Below, one piece after another: positions 10,802 to 20,429 of a stretch of DNA of 64,000 nt. A program made the position numbers and the translations under genes. The stretch is from an uncultured Aquimarina sp. (GTDB taxonomy: Bacteria > Bacteroidota > Bacteroidia > Flavobacteriales > Flavobacteriaceae), in contig CANMSL010000018.1 in NCBI GenBank assembly GCA_947500505.1, positions 1 to 64,000 on the forward strand, given 5' to 3'. Position 1 is the first letter of the stretch, and every line of letters begins with the position of its first letter. Below the pieces are notes generated by a model. That model was not told the DNA's origin. It saw only the letters and a list, made by a program, of their open reading frames with translations, and made no database searches.

Positions 10802-13228
10802 TTAGCGCAACTCAGCACCTAATTTATTTTCAAAATTATACTGAAGTTTATTCATAATCTTATCAATTTGTTTATCAGTAAGTGTTTTATGATCATCTTG
10901 CAACGTAAAACTTACCGCATACGATTTTTTACCTTCTGGTAAATTCTTACCTTCATATACATCAAATAAGTTGATGTTTTTTAGTAGTTGCTTTTCTGTT
11001 TGCTTTGCAATCGTATGAATTTCTTCAAAAGTTACTGCATTGTCCAATAATAAAGCAAAGTCTCTTCGTACTTCCGGAAACTTAGGAATATCAGTGAATT
11101 TAATCTTAGTTCGTCTTGCAAATTCCAGTATAGTATCCCAATTAAAATCTGCATACAATACTTCTTGGGAAATAGAAAAATGTTTTAAAACAGATTGTTT
11201 TACGATTCCAAATTCTACTAACTTTGATTTACCTAAACTATAAGAAACACCTTCAGAAAAAAGATCACTCTTAACCGGAGATACTTTTGATGTCTTAACT
11301 CCCAAACGACTAAGGATAGCCTCTACGATTCCTTTTAGATAAAAGAAATTACTAAGCTCTTGAGATACTTTCCAATTTTCCTTTGTTTTATTACCAGTGA
11401 TTATTAGACTTAAATGTTTGTTTTCAATTCTGCCACTCTCATAATTATGATACGTTTTTCCAAATTCAAACAATTTGAGATTAGAGCGTTTCCTGTTGAC
11501 ATTATAGGATACAGCTTCTAAACCAGAAAATAATAATGATTGACGTAGAACAGCTAGATCATTGCTTAATGGATTAAGTATCTCTACATTATTTTCTGAT
11601 TGTAATTGATGAGACAGTGATAGGTATTCAGGAGAGGTCAATGAGTTCGCTAACATTTCATGAAAACCCTGTCCCACTAACTGATTAGAAACGGTATTCT
11701 GCACATTATGGTCAGAAAACTTATCTATATTAGCGATTGATGCGTTTAATTTTTGAGTAAACTTTATATTATTATACCCATAAACCCTAAGGATTTCTTC
11801 AATTACATCAGCTTCTCTCTGAACATCATTACGATAGGCAGGAATAGTAAGACCCAAACCACTTTCTGTAATATTATTTACTTTAATTTCTAAGGAGCTT
11901 AATATGTCTTTTATAGTTTCCTGTGGTAATTCTTCGCCAATTAACTTTGCCGTATTTTCGAAGGATAAGAACACCTGAAAATCTTCAGTTTTTTTTGGAT
12001 ATAGATCAACAATATCGCTTGTAATATCCCCTCCAGCTAATTCTTGTATTAAAAGTGAGGCTCTTTTTAAAGCATACTCGGTTATATTAGGATCTACACC
12101 TCTTTCGAACCTAAATGAAGCATCTGTATTTAATCCGTGGCGTTTTGCTGTTTTACGGACACTAACCGGATTAAAATAAGCACTTTCTAGGAAAATAGAT
12201 GTCGTTTTTTCAGTAACACCAGAATTAATTCCACCAAAAACTCCTGCAATACATAGAGGTTTTTCTGCATCACAGATCATCAGATCCTCTTCATGCAGTT
12301 CTCTCTCTATATCATCCAGTGTAGTAAATTTAGTACCTGATTTTAAGGTTTTTACTTCAATTTTGTTTCCTTCAATATAATGTGCGTCAAAAGCATGTAA
12401 AGGCTGCCCTAGTTCGTGTAAAACATAATTCGTAACATCAACAACATTGTTTTTCGGACTAATACCTATAGCTTTTAATCGGTGCTGTAACCAGGAAGGA
12501 GATTCCGCAACTTTTAATCCGGATATTGAAACGCCACAATACCTGGGAGCTAATTCGGGATTTTTTACTTCTATATCGAATTTGTGTAACCGGTTTTCTA
12601 CTTTAAAATTACTTACTGAGGGTGTAATCAATTCCAGGTTAATATCTTTTTGCTGTAAACCAGCTTTAAGATCTCGGGCAGTACCCCAATGACTCATAGC
12701 ATCTGCACGATTTGGAGTCAACCCTATTTCAAAAACTTTGTCATTTTCAATTTCAAAAATATCCGCAGCAGGAGTTCCTACAGGAATGTTTTTGTCAAGA
12801 ACCATGATACCATCGTGACCTTTACCAAGCCCTAATTCATCTTCTGCACAGATCATACCATGACTTTCTTCTCCACGGATCTTGCCCTTTTTGATCTTCC
12901 ATTCCTCACCATTTTCATCATACAACTTTGTTCCAATAGTTGCAACAGGAACTTTTTGACCTTCAGCAACATTAGGAGCACCGCATACAATTTGTACAGG
13001 TGTACTATTTCCTAAATCTACTTTGGTGACTTTTAGCTTATCTGCATTCGGGTGTTGCATGCAGCTTATGACTTGTCCTACAATCACACCTTCTAATCCA
13101 CCTTTCACACTTTGATAGGTTTCAATTCCTTCAACCTCAAGACCTAAATCGGTAAGTAGTTCTCCTGCCTTTTCTGCTTCCCAATCAAGTTTTATAAATT
13201 GTTTTAACCAGTTATATGAAATTTTCAT
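10802..13228 (-). CDS. pheT: Phenylalanine--tRNA ligase beta subunit
   Basis: MKISYNWLKQFIKLDWEAEKAGELLTDLGLEVEGIE, tRNA-binding domain, B3/B4 and ferredoxin-fold anticodon-binding C-terminus. Confidence 0.97.
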   Translation of the reverse strand: MKISYNWLKQFIKLDWEAEKAGELLTDLGLEVEGIETYQSVKGGLEGVIVGQVISCMQHPNADKLKVTKVDLGNSTPVQIVCGAPNVAEGQKVPVATIGTKLYDENGEEWKIKKGKIRGEESHGMICAEDELGLGKGHDGIMVLDKNIPVGTPAADIFEIENDKVFEIGLTPNRADAMSHWGTARDLKAGLQQKDINLELITPSVSNFKVENRLHKFDIEVKNPELAPRYCGVSISGLKVAESPSWLQHRLKAIGISPKNNVVDVTNYVLHELGQPLHAFDAHYIEGNKIEVKTLKSGTKFTTLDDIERELHEEDLMICDAEKPLCIAGVFGGINSGVTEKTTSIFLESAYFNPVSVRKTAKRHGLNTDASFRFERGVDPNITEYALKRASLLIQELAGGDITSDIVDLYPKKTEDFQVFLSFENTAKLIGEELPQETIKDILSSLEIKVNNITESGLGLTIPAYRNDVQREADVIEEILRVYGYNNIKFTQKLNASIANIDKFSDHNVQNTVSNQLVGQGFHEMLANSLTSPEYLSLSHQLQSENNVEILNPLSNDLAVLRQSLLFSGLEAVSYNVNRKRSNLKLFEFGKTYHNYESGRIENKHLSLIITGNKTKENWKVSQELSNFFYLKGIVEAILSRLGVKTSKVSPVKSDLFSEGVSYSLGKSKLVEFGIVKQSVLKHFSISQEVLYADFNWDTILEFARRTKIKFTDIPKFPEVRRDFALLLDNAVTFEEIHTIAKQTEKQLLKNINLFDVYEGKNLPEGKKSYAVSFTLQDDHKTLTDKQIDKIMNKLQYNFENKLGAELR

Positions 13229-13375
13229 TAATGATAATTCTGAAATTAGTCGGTAAAGATACTACTTTGAGTAAAGTTGACAAATAAGAAATCTTTCTTA
13301 ATCTAAATAAAAAAGAGTAGCTATACACAATATATCTAGAAAAATAACAATACTATTAAAAGATGGAAATAGCAG

Positions 13376-13410
13376 GTCCGGAAAGTTTTAATTAACTTTC
13401 CGGACTTTTT
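13376..13410 (+). terminator. Hairpin plus T tract in the 5' region of the TlpA-like gene (terminator/attenuator candidate)
   Basis: GTCCGGAAAGTT-ttaatt-AACTTTCCGGAC then TTTTT on + strand, ending about 16 nt before ATG 13427. Confidence 0.65.
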
Positions 13411-13426
13411 AGAAAAAAGAATTTTT

Positions 13427-14656
13427 ATGAAACAAATCATCCCATTTATATTATTAATAGTAATATCATTTTCTTCTTGTACAAATGATAAAAAACCCCA
13501 AACTTTTGATTTAAAACCGGGCTCTTGGAAAGTAACCCTAAATGTTCTGGACAATGAACAACTTCCGTTTTTGATGGAAGTTATGGAAGATCAAAGCATT
13601 AAAATTTTTAATGCAGAAGAGGTTATTAATGTTGATGAGGTAGAAATTAAAGAAGATTCTATATGGATTAAATTTCCTGTTTTTGAAGGATACATCGCAG
13701 CTAAATTTCTCGATTCTATTACAATTTCTGGAAGTTTTATCAAAGAAAGCCTGGATAGAATTGTTCCTTTTAGAGGAACTTTTGGAGTACAAGACAGGTT
13801 CGAAATTATTACAAAACCCACAACGAATATTGAAGGTAATTGGGAAGCTGTTTTTAGTAAAGATAATCCAGAGGATCGATACATTGCCAAAGGAATTTTT
13901 AAACAAAATGGAAATGTTGTTACAGGTACGTTTAGAACGACAACTGGAGATTACCGATACCTGGAAGGAGTGGTTAACGGAAATAAATTTAAAATGTCCA
14001 CATTCGATGGAGCACACGCTTTTCTTTTTACCGGAAAGGTATCTGATAGTACGATGAACGGTTATTTCTATTCTGGAAATCATTGGAAAGAACCTTTTAC
14101 TGCTAAACGTAATGAACAATTCGAATTACCGTCTGAGGATTCTCTTACTTTTATAAAAGAAGGATATGATAAATTAGAATTTAGTTTTCCGGATGCAAAA
14201 GGAAATCAGGTTTCTCTGGAGGATGCTCGTTTTGAGAATAAGGTCACCTTGGTACAAATTATGGGAACCTGGTGCCCTAATTGTATGGATGAAACTAAAT
14301 ATTATGTAGATTATTATAATAAGAATAAGGATAAAGACATTGAATTTGTAGCATTAGCTTTTGAGTATGCCAAAACTCCAGAAAAAGCTTTTAAATCTAT
14401 TGAACGATTACGTTCTAAATTAAATGTAGAATATCCAATTCTACTGGCTCAATATGGTTCATCAAACAAAGAAAAGGCTCAGGAAAAGTTACCGATGCTA
14501 AATCACGTATTATCATATCCTACAACAATCTTTATTGATAAAAAGGGAGAAGTACGTAAGATTCATACAGGTTTTAATGGACCGGCTACTGGTCAGAAGT
14601 ATACAGATTTTAAAAAGGAATTTGAAGGTTTTGTTAATCAGCTGTTAAAAGAATAG
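13427..14656 (+). CDS. TlpA-family thioredoxin-like lipoprotein (CPNC active site)
   Basis: MKQIIPFILLIVISFSSCTNDKK lipoprotein signal; VQIMGTWCPNCMDE active site; C-terminal thioredoxin fold. Confidence 0.88.
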   Translation: MKQIIPFILLIVISFSSCTNDKKPQTFDLKPGSWKVTLNVLDNEQLPFLMEVMEDQSIKIFNAEEVINVDEVEIKEDSIWIKFPVFEGYIAAKFLDSITISGSFIKESLDRIVPFRGTFGVQDRFEIITKPTTNIEGNWEAVFSKDNPEDRYIAKGIFKQNGNVVTGTFRTTTGDYRYLEGVVNGNKFKMSTFDGAHAFLFTGKVSDSTMNGYFYSGNHWKEPFTAKRNEQFELPSEDSLTFIKEGYDKLEFSFPDAKGNQVSLEDARFENKVTLVQIMGTWCPNCMDETKYYVDYYNKNKDKDIEFVALAFEYAKTPEKAFKSIERLRSKLNVEYPILLAQYGSSNKEKAQEKLPMLNHVLSYPTTIFIDKKGEVRKIHTGFNGPATGQKYTDFKKEFEGFVNQLLKE

Positions 14657-14797
14657 GGGATTTAACACTTATTAGGAGTTGGGTCGTTACTTTAACAATA
14701 AGGTAACATCAGGATTGACAATATCATCTTAATATTGTTTGAAACGTATGATTTTTCTTTCATACAAGATCCAATAAATAATTCAAATAATTCAGTC

Positions 14798-15898
14798 ATG
14801 AAACAATCTAATCCAATAATGACATTTATTGTATGTGCAATGATGTTATTTACAATTAAAACCAACGCTCAGCTTAAAACACCTGAAGCTAGCCAAAGAG
14901 CACAAGTTACTCAGCGAGTAGGTATTACAGACATTACCATTGATTATGGAAGACCAAGCGTAAAGGAACGTGAAATTTGGGGGAAACTGGTACCTTATGG
15001 ATATAATAACCTTGGGTTTGGAACAGCTACAGCTGCACCCTGGAGAGCTGGAGCTAATCAGAATAGTACGATAGAATTTTCACATGACGTCAAAGTAGAA
15101 GGAAAGGATATTAAAGCAGGGCTTTATGGACTTCACATTGCTTTAAAAGAAGATGGAGGAGCTACTGTAATATTTTCTAATAATGCTATCTCGTGGGGAA
15201 GTTACTTTTATGACGAAAAAGAAGATGCTTTACGTGTAGATGTTCAGACAAAAGAAACTGAGCATACCGAAACGCTTTTATTTTTATTCCCTTCTTTTGA
15301 GCCAAATAGTACAACTGCTGTACTAAGATGGGGAAAGAAAGAAATTCCGTTTAAGATAGAAGTCGATGTGACCAATATCGTTATGAAAGGTATTAAAGAT
15401 GATCTAAGAAGCAATGCCGGATTTACACAATCCAATTGGGACAATGCTGCTAACTATGCTTTTAATGCAGGTGATCTGGATCAGGCATTAGAGTGGATTA
15501 ATACTTCCATCAGTGGTAATTTTTTTAGTAAAGAAACCTTTAATAATCTTTCTTTAAAATCTCAAATTTTAGCAAAACAAGGAAAGACTCAAGAAGCAAT
15601 GGCTGTAGTTGATAAAGCCGCAACATTAGGAAATGCGACACAGGTATTTCAGTTAGGAAATGGTCTTATCCGTCAGGGACAAAAAGATAAGGCATTAGAA
15701 ATTCTAAAAAGCAATGTAAAGAATAACAAAGGTGCCTGGCCATCTAACTATGGATTGGCTAGAGCATACTCTGCAACAGGAGATTATAAAAATGCCGTTA
15801 AATCTATGAATACTGCAATGGGTAATGCCCCCGAAAGATTTAAAGGAAGATTGTCCGGAGAATTAGAAAAACTCAAAAAAGGAGAAGACATAAATTAA
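14798..15898 (+). CDS. DUF2911-like secreted protein with TPR-like C-terminus
   Basis: SQRAQVTQRVGITDITIDYGRPSVKEREIWGKLVPYG...PWRAGANQNSTIEFSHDVKVEGKDIKAGLYGLH motif; TPR-like C-terminus; start at MKQSNPIMTF preferred. Confidence 0.8.
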   Translation: MKQSNPIMTFIVCAMMLFTIKTNAQLKTPEASQRAQVTQRVGITDITIDYGRPSVKEREIWGKLVPYGYNNLGFGTATAAPWRAGANQNSTIEFSHDVKVEGKDIKAGLYGLHIALKEDGGATVIFSNNAISWGSYFYDEKEDALRVDVQTKETEHTETLLFLFPSFEPNSTTAVLRWGKKEIPFKIEVDVTNIVMKGIKDDLRSNAGFTQSNWDNAANYAFNAGDLDQALEWINTSISGNFFSKETFNNLSLKSQILAKQGKTQEAMAVVDKAATLGNATQVFQLGNGLIRQGQKDKALEILKSNVKNNKGAWPSNYGLARAYSATGDYKNAVKSMNTAMGNAPERFKGRLSGELEKLKKGEDIN

Positions 15899-16068
15899 GT
15901 AAGTGAAACTCTATTTTGAAAAGCTGTAAGCGTATTTAAAAATAGTAAGTTGAACTTATCCCGTTGCAGAACTGGATCTATTTAGTACAAGGTTTCTATT
16001 TTGAAAATCATTTTAATTGGGATTCAAAACAAGAAAATTCGAGTAGTTGAAAAATATCAACTATTTAT

Positions 16069-16100
16069 AAAAGGATTAGAATTTTTCTAGTCCTTTTTTT
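16069..16100 (+). terminator. Intrinsic terminator
   Basis: AAAAGGATTAGAA-ttt-TTCTAGTCCTTTTTTT hairpin with poly-T tail. Confidence 0.7.
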
Positions 16101-16194
16101 GTGAATTTGAAGACGAAATAGTTATTGTTTTTTAAAGCACGAAATACTTACTATTTTATCCTATGCTACTATGTAGGTTTTAATGTGATTACTA

Positions 16195-16202
16195 TATCTT
16201 TG
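16195..16202 (+). promoter_or_regulatory. Bacteroidetes -7 box (TATCTTTG) upstream of pta
   Basis: TAnnTTTG consensus match about 20 nt before the pta ATG. Confidence 0.6.
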
Positions 16203-16221
16203 CACCACCAAATTTATATAT

Positions 16222-18315
16222 ATGAGTAAAGCCGTTTACATCGCTACTATTGAGCCCAATAGTGGTAAATCAATCGTAGTTTTAGGATTAATGAGAATGC
16301 TACTTGGTAAAGTTGCTAAAGTAGGGTACTTCAGGCCTATCATCGATGACCCCAAAGAGGGAGAAATAGATAATCATATCAATACTGTAATATCACATTT
16401 CGAATTGGATATTAATGTTAAAAATGCGTATGCTTTCACCAGGAGCGAAGTGCTCCAAAAATACAATCAAGGTCGAGCAGGGGCAATCATTGATGGCATT
16501 ATAGAAAAGTATAAAAATCTTGAAGAGAAATTTGATTTTATCCTGGTAGAAGGAACTGATTTTTCTGATGAAGGAAGTATTATAGAATTTGATATAAATG
16601 TTATCATTGCAAAAAATCTTGGAATTCCATCCATAATTGTAGCAAGTGGGTTAGATAAAACAAATAAAGAAATAACTGGTAACCTAAAACTAGCCTATGA
16701 TACTTTTATAAGTAAGGACGCAGAAGTAGTAGCAGTAGTAGCGAATAAAGTGATCAATGGTTTTGAAAAAGAACTAAAACCATCATTGGAAAAAGAATTT
16801 GATGAGAATGTAAAACAGGTTTTTATTCCAAAAATTGGTTCTTTAATTCATCCTACAATTAAAGAAATAGTAAAAGAGTTAGATGGTACAGTGCTCTTCG
16901 GGAAGGAGTTTCTAAACAATCAGGCGGGTAGCTTTGGAGTAGGAGCTATGCAATTGCGTAACTATCTTACACATCTTAAAGATAATAGCCTGGTAATTAC
17001 TCCAGGCGATAGAGCAGATATTATTTTAGGTGTTTTACAGGCAAATATTTCTGACAATTACCCTAAAATCTCAGGTATTATTCTGACCGGAGGAATAATT
17101 CCTGAAGAACCTATTCTAAAATTAATTGAAGGTGTATCTCTTTCTGTGCCTATAATATCCGTGTCACAGGGTACTTTTTCAATCACCAATAGAATAGGTG
17201 CTATCCGATCAAAAATATATGCAGATAATCTACAGAAAATCAATACTTCTATAAGTACATTCGAGCAATATGTGGATGCAGATAGTTTGATCGATCCTTT
17301 GATTACTTTTGAGTCTGATAGTTTGACTCCAAGTATGTTTCAATATAATTTACTAAAAAGAGCACTTAAACATAAAAAGCATATAGTATTACCAGAAGGT
17401 TATGACGAAAGAATTCTGAGGGCGACCTATAGACTGCAAGCATCGAATGTAGTCGATATTACTTTGATTGGAGATGAAAAGAAAATTAAAAGTAAAGCAA
17501 CAAAGCTGGATATACCTATCGATTTTAGTAAAGTAAAGATTATTTTGCCAATAGATTCTCCTCATTTTGATGACTATGCGCAAACATTTTATGAACTGCG
17601 GAAACATAAGAATGTAAATATGGATATGGCCAAGGATATGATGGCAGACGTATCTTATTTTGGTACCATGATGATTTATAAGGGCCATGCAGACGGTATG
17701 GTTTCAGGAGCGGTTCATACTACGCAACATACAATCAGACCGGCCTTACAGTTTATAAAAACCAAACCTGGAGTAAAGGTAGTATCATCTGTGTTTTTTA
17801 TGTGTTTGGATGACAGAGTTTCCGTATTTGGAGATTGTGCCATTAACCCGAACCCCAATGCCGAGCAATTAGCAGAGATTGCAATTTCATCAGCACAATC
17901 AGCAGCAGCATTTGGTATCGAACCTAAAGTAGCAATGTTATCGTATTCTTCTGGCACATCCGGAAAAGGAGAAGATGTAGAAACTGTAAGAGAGGCAACC
18001 AGAATAGTAAAAGAAAAACATCCAGAACTTAAAATCGAAGGTCCAATACAATATGACGCTGCGGTGGATATGCGGGTAGGAAAAAGTAAACTACCTGACT
18101 CCGAAGTTGCCGGACAGGCAAGTGTTTTGATATTTCCTGATCTTAATACTGGAAATAATACATATAAAGCTGTGCAACGAGAAACTGGAGCTTTGGCTAT
18201 TGGTCCGATGCTACAGGGTTTAAATAAACCGGTAAATGACCTGAGTAGAGGTTGTACGGTTGATGACGTATATAATACTGTTATTATTACAGCCATTCAG
18301 GCACAAGGTTTATAA
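16222..18315 (+). CDS. pta: Phosphate acetyltransferase (long form)
   Basis: N-terminal P-loop-like region (IATIEPNSGKSIV), central DRTGG-like region, C-terminal PTA domain (VLPEGYDERILRA..., SYSSGTSGKG). Confidence 0.96.
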   Translation: MSKAVYIATIEPNSGKSIVVLGLMRMLLGKVAKVGYFRPIIDDPKEGEIDNHINTVISHFELDINVKNAYAFTRSEVLQKYNQGRAGAIIDGIIEKYKNLEEKFDFILVEGTDFSDEGSIIEFDINVIIAKNLGIPSIIVASGLDKTNKEITGNLKLAYDTFISKDAEVVAVVANKVINGFEKELKPSLEKEFDENVKQVFIPKIGSLIHPTIKEIVKELDGTVLFGKEFLNNQAGSFGVGAMQLRNYLTHLKDNSLVITPGDRADIILGVLQANISDNYPKISGIILTGGIIPEEPILKLIEGVSLSVPIISVSQGTFSITNRIGAIRSKIYADNLQKINTSISTFEQYVDADSLIDPLITFESDSLTPSMFQYNLLKRALKHKKHIVLPEGYDERILRATYRLQASNVVDITLIGDEKKIKSKATKLDIPIDFSKVKIILPIDSPHFDDYAQTFYELRKHKNVNMDMAKDMMADVSYFGTMMIYKGHADGMVSGAVHTTQHTIRPALQFIKTKPGVKVVSSVFFMCLDDRVSVFGDCAINPNPNAEQLAEIAISSAQSAAAFGIEPKVAMLSYSSGTSGKGEDVETVREATRIVKEKHPELKIEGPIQYDAAVDMRVGKSKLPDSEVAGQASVLIFPDLNTGNNTYKAVQRETGALAIGPMLQGLNKPVNDLSRGCTVDDVYNTVIITAIQAQGL

Positions 18316-18332
18316 AAAGAAGAAAATTCAAT

Positions 18333-19526
18333 ATGCGAATACTAATATTAAACTCAGGAAGCTCATCTATTAAATTTCAATTATTCGATATGCCTTCAGC
18401 TACCGTGCTTTGCTCTGGGTTGGTGGAACGTATTGGATTACCGAACGCTACAATCAATTATAAAACAGATACGCAAAATATAAAAAACGAGATTGACATT
18501 CCTGATCATAAAATTGGTTTACAATTAATAGCCTCTTACTTGTTAAATTCTGATATAGGAGTGATCAAAGTAGCATCGGAGATTGAAGTGGTTGGTCATA
18601 GAGTAGTTCATGGAGGAAGTACTTTTGCTGAAACTGTGGAAATAAATAATGAAGTAAAAAATAAGATAGAAAAACTTTCAGCTTTAGCACCTTTACATAA
18701 TCCGGCTAATTTACAGGGAATTTTAGTTTCAGAAGAGATTTTTATTAAGGCGAAGCAAGTGGCAGTTTTTGATACGTCATTTCATCAAACAATGCCTGTA
18801 GAAGCTTATAAATATGCGATTCCTAATGCTTTTCTGGATGAACACCAAATTAGAGTATATGGTTTTCATGGTACTAGTCATAAGTATGTATCAGAAAAAG
18901 CAAATGAGTTTTTAGGAAAACAAGACACTAAGATTATTACAATTCATTTAGGTAATGGATGCAGCATGACTGCTATAGAAAATGGTAAGAGTATAGACCA
19001 TACCTTAGGATTTGCACCAATGAATGGATTAATTATGGGTACTCGATCTGGTGATATTGATCCAGCCGTTATTTTTTATACGGTAAAATCGTTAGGATAT
19101 TCTTTGGATGAAGTCAACTCGTTACTCCAAAAAGAAAGTGGTATGCTTGGATTGACCGGTTATAGCGATTTACGGGACATTGAATCTGAAGCAGAACTAG
19201 GTAATATTGATTGTCAGCAAGCACTACAGATGAGTGCCTATCGAATAAAGAAATTTATTGGTTCATATGCTGCCGTGATGAATGGTCTGGATGCTATAGT
19301 GTTTACCGCTGGAATAGGTGAAAACTCTGATGTAATGAGAAAACTGGTATGTAGCGAATTAGAATATTTTGGAATTGAACTGGATCAAGATAAAAATGAA
19401 GTTAGATCTAAAGATACCAGAGATATTAGCCAGAATTCTTCTAAAGTTAAAATCTTAGTAATCCCGACAGACGAAGAATTGGAGATTGCCAAACAGTCTT
19501 ATCAATTAATTTTACAAATAAAATAA
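18333..19526 (+). CDS. ackA: Acetate kinase
   Basis: MRILILNSGSSSIKFQLF; HLGNGCSM; GLIMGTRSGDIDPAV; operon with pta. Confidence 0.97.
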   Translation: MRILILNSGSSSIKFQLFDMPSATVLCSGLVERIGLPNATINYKTDTQNIKNEIDIPDHKIGLQLIASYLLNSDIGVIKVASEIEVVGHRVVHGGSTFAETVEINNEVKNKIEKLSALAPLHNPANLQGILVSEEIFIKAKQVAVFDTSFHQTMPVEAYKYAIPNAFLDEHQIRVYGFHGTSHKYVSEKANEFLGKQDTKIITIHLGNGCSMTAIENGKSIDHTLGFAPMNGLIMGTRSGDIDPAVIFYTVKSLGYSLDEVNSLLQKESGMLGLTGYSDLRDIESEAELGNIDCQQALQMSAYRIKKFIGSYAAVMNGLDAIVFTAGIGENSDVMRKLVCSELEYFGIELDQDKNEVRSKDTRDISQNSSKVKILVIPTDEELEIAKQSYQLILQIK

Positions 19527-19588
19527 CGATTACCAGAAAGAATATTTATCAGATAATCGCTATACTTTAAGATGTTCTAAACTGTTAG

Positions 19589-19777
19589 TTATGCCCAGAT
19601 ACAAGTCCCATTGGGTTGGCAGTATCCAAAATCACAAAATTCAAACCCATTAAACATTTGGCAGCATTGCCTTGGTGGTCCGCAATATACAAAAGGACGA
19701 TTCCACGAACCTTTGATTAGTTGCTGGTCTTCTTTCGTAAGTTTTTGCACTCCAGTAAGGTTTAATATTTTTTTCAT
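19589..19777 (-). CDS. Bacteriocin/RiPP-like precursor peptide, double-glycine-type leader, six-Cys core (peptide A)
   Basis: MKKILNLTGVQKLTKEDQQLIKG leader; core SWNRPFVYCGPPRQCCQMFNGFEFCDFGYCQPNGTCIWA. Confidence 0.72.
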   Translation of the reverse strand: MKKILNLTGVQKLTKEDQQLIKGSWNRPFVYCGPPRQCCQMFNGFEFCDFGYCQPNGTCIWA

Positions 19778-19871
19778 TGTTTAAAATATTTAAGTTAATA
19801 TGGATGTTTTTTAGAGGAAACTAATGGCAAACTAATTAGGATTGCCTTTTTGGTTTTAAGTCTATAAAATA

Positions 19872-20066
19872 TCAATATAAGATACATCTATTTCCCCATC
19901 CATAAGGATCACAGTATCCAGGTTCACAGAAACTTCCTCCAGGAAAACTAATTTGACAACCTCTTCCGGATGAACAACAGGATACATTTCCCCAAGCTCC
20001 CTTGATGGATCTTTGTTGTCCTTTGGTTAGCTCTTGAATCCCTTTTAATTCTAAGATTTTTTTCAT
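19872..20066 (-). CDS. Bacteriocin/RiPP-like precursor peptide, paralog of peptide A, six-Cys core (peptide B)
   Basis: MKKILELKGIQELTKGQQRSIKG leader; core AWGNVSCCSSGRGCQISFPGGSFCEPGYCDPYGWGNRCILY. Confidence 0.72.
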   Translation of the reverse strand: MKKILELKGIQELTKGQQRSIKGAWGNVSCCSSGRGCQISFPGGSFCEPGYCDPYGWGNRCILY

Positions 20067-20429
20067 TGTGTAAGATATTTAAGTTAATAGCTTAAATGTA
20101 AGAGAAAATTCCCTGATTCTTTTGAGCGAAATACATAAAATAAATATGGCTTTAAAGTATTCCTTTTAGATAAACGATGTTTAAATGAATTTTATAAAAC
20201 GATACTAAGCTATAACCCTCTTAGTTGCCCTGATTGATAACTTATTAACAAGGTTATCTTTTTTCAAAATGTTAAAAATCAAACAGTTATATTTTTTTAA
20301 ATATCTAATTCATACATTATCAACAGATTGAATAATGATTTGATAACATCAGATTATAGTAAATTAAACAAAATAGTTATAGCTTCGGAACTGTTAACAT
20401 TTACTAAACTAACTAACTCACAACATACA

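Noticed and set aside
13538-14119. 193-aa antisense ORF inside the TlpA-like gene
   Set aside because: Antisense shadow with low-complexity Phe/Asn/Ser composition; the sense ORF has clear motifs.
17715-18296. 193-aa antisense ORF inside pta
   Set aside because: Mirror ORF of a highly conserved enzyme domain; no recognisable family.
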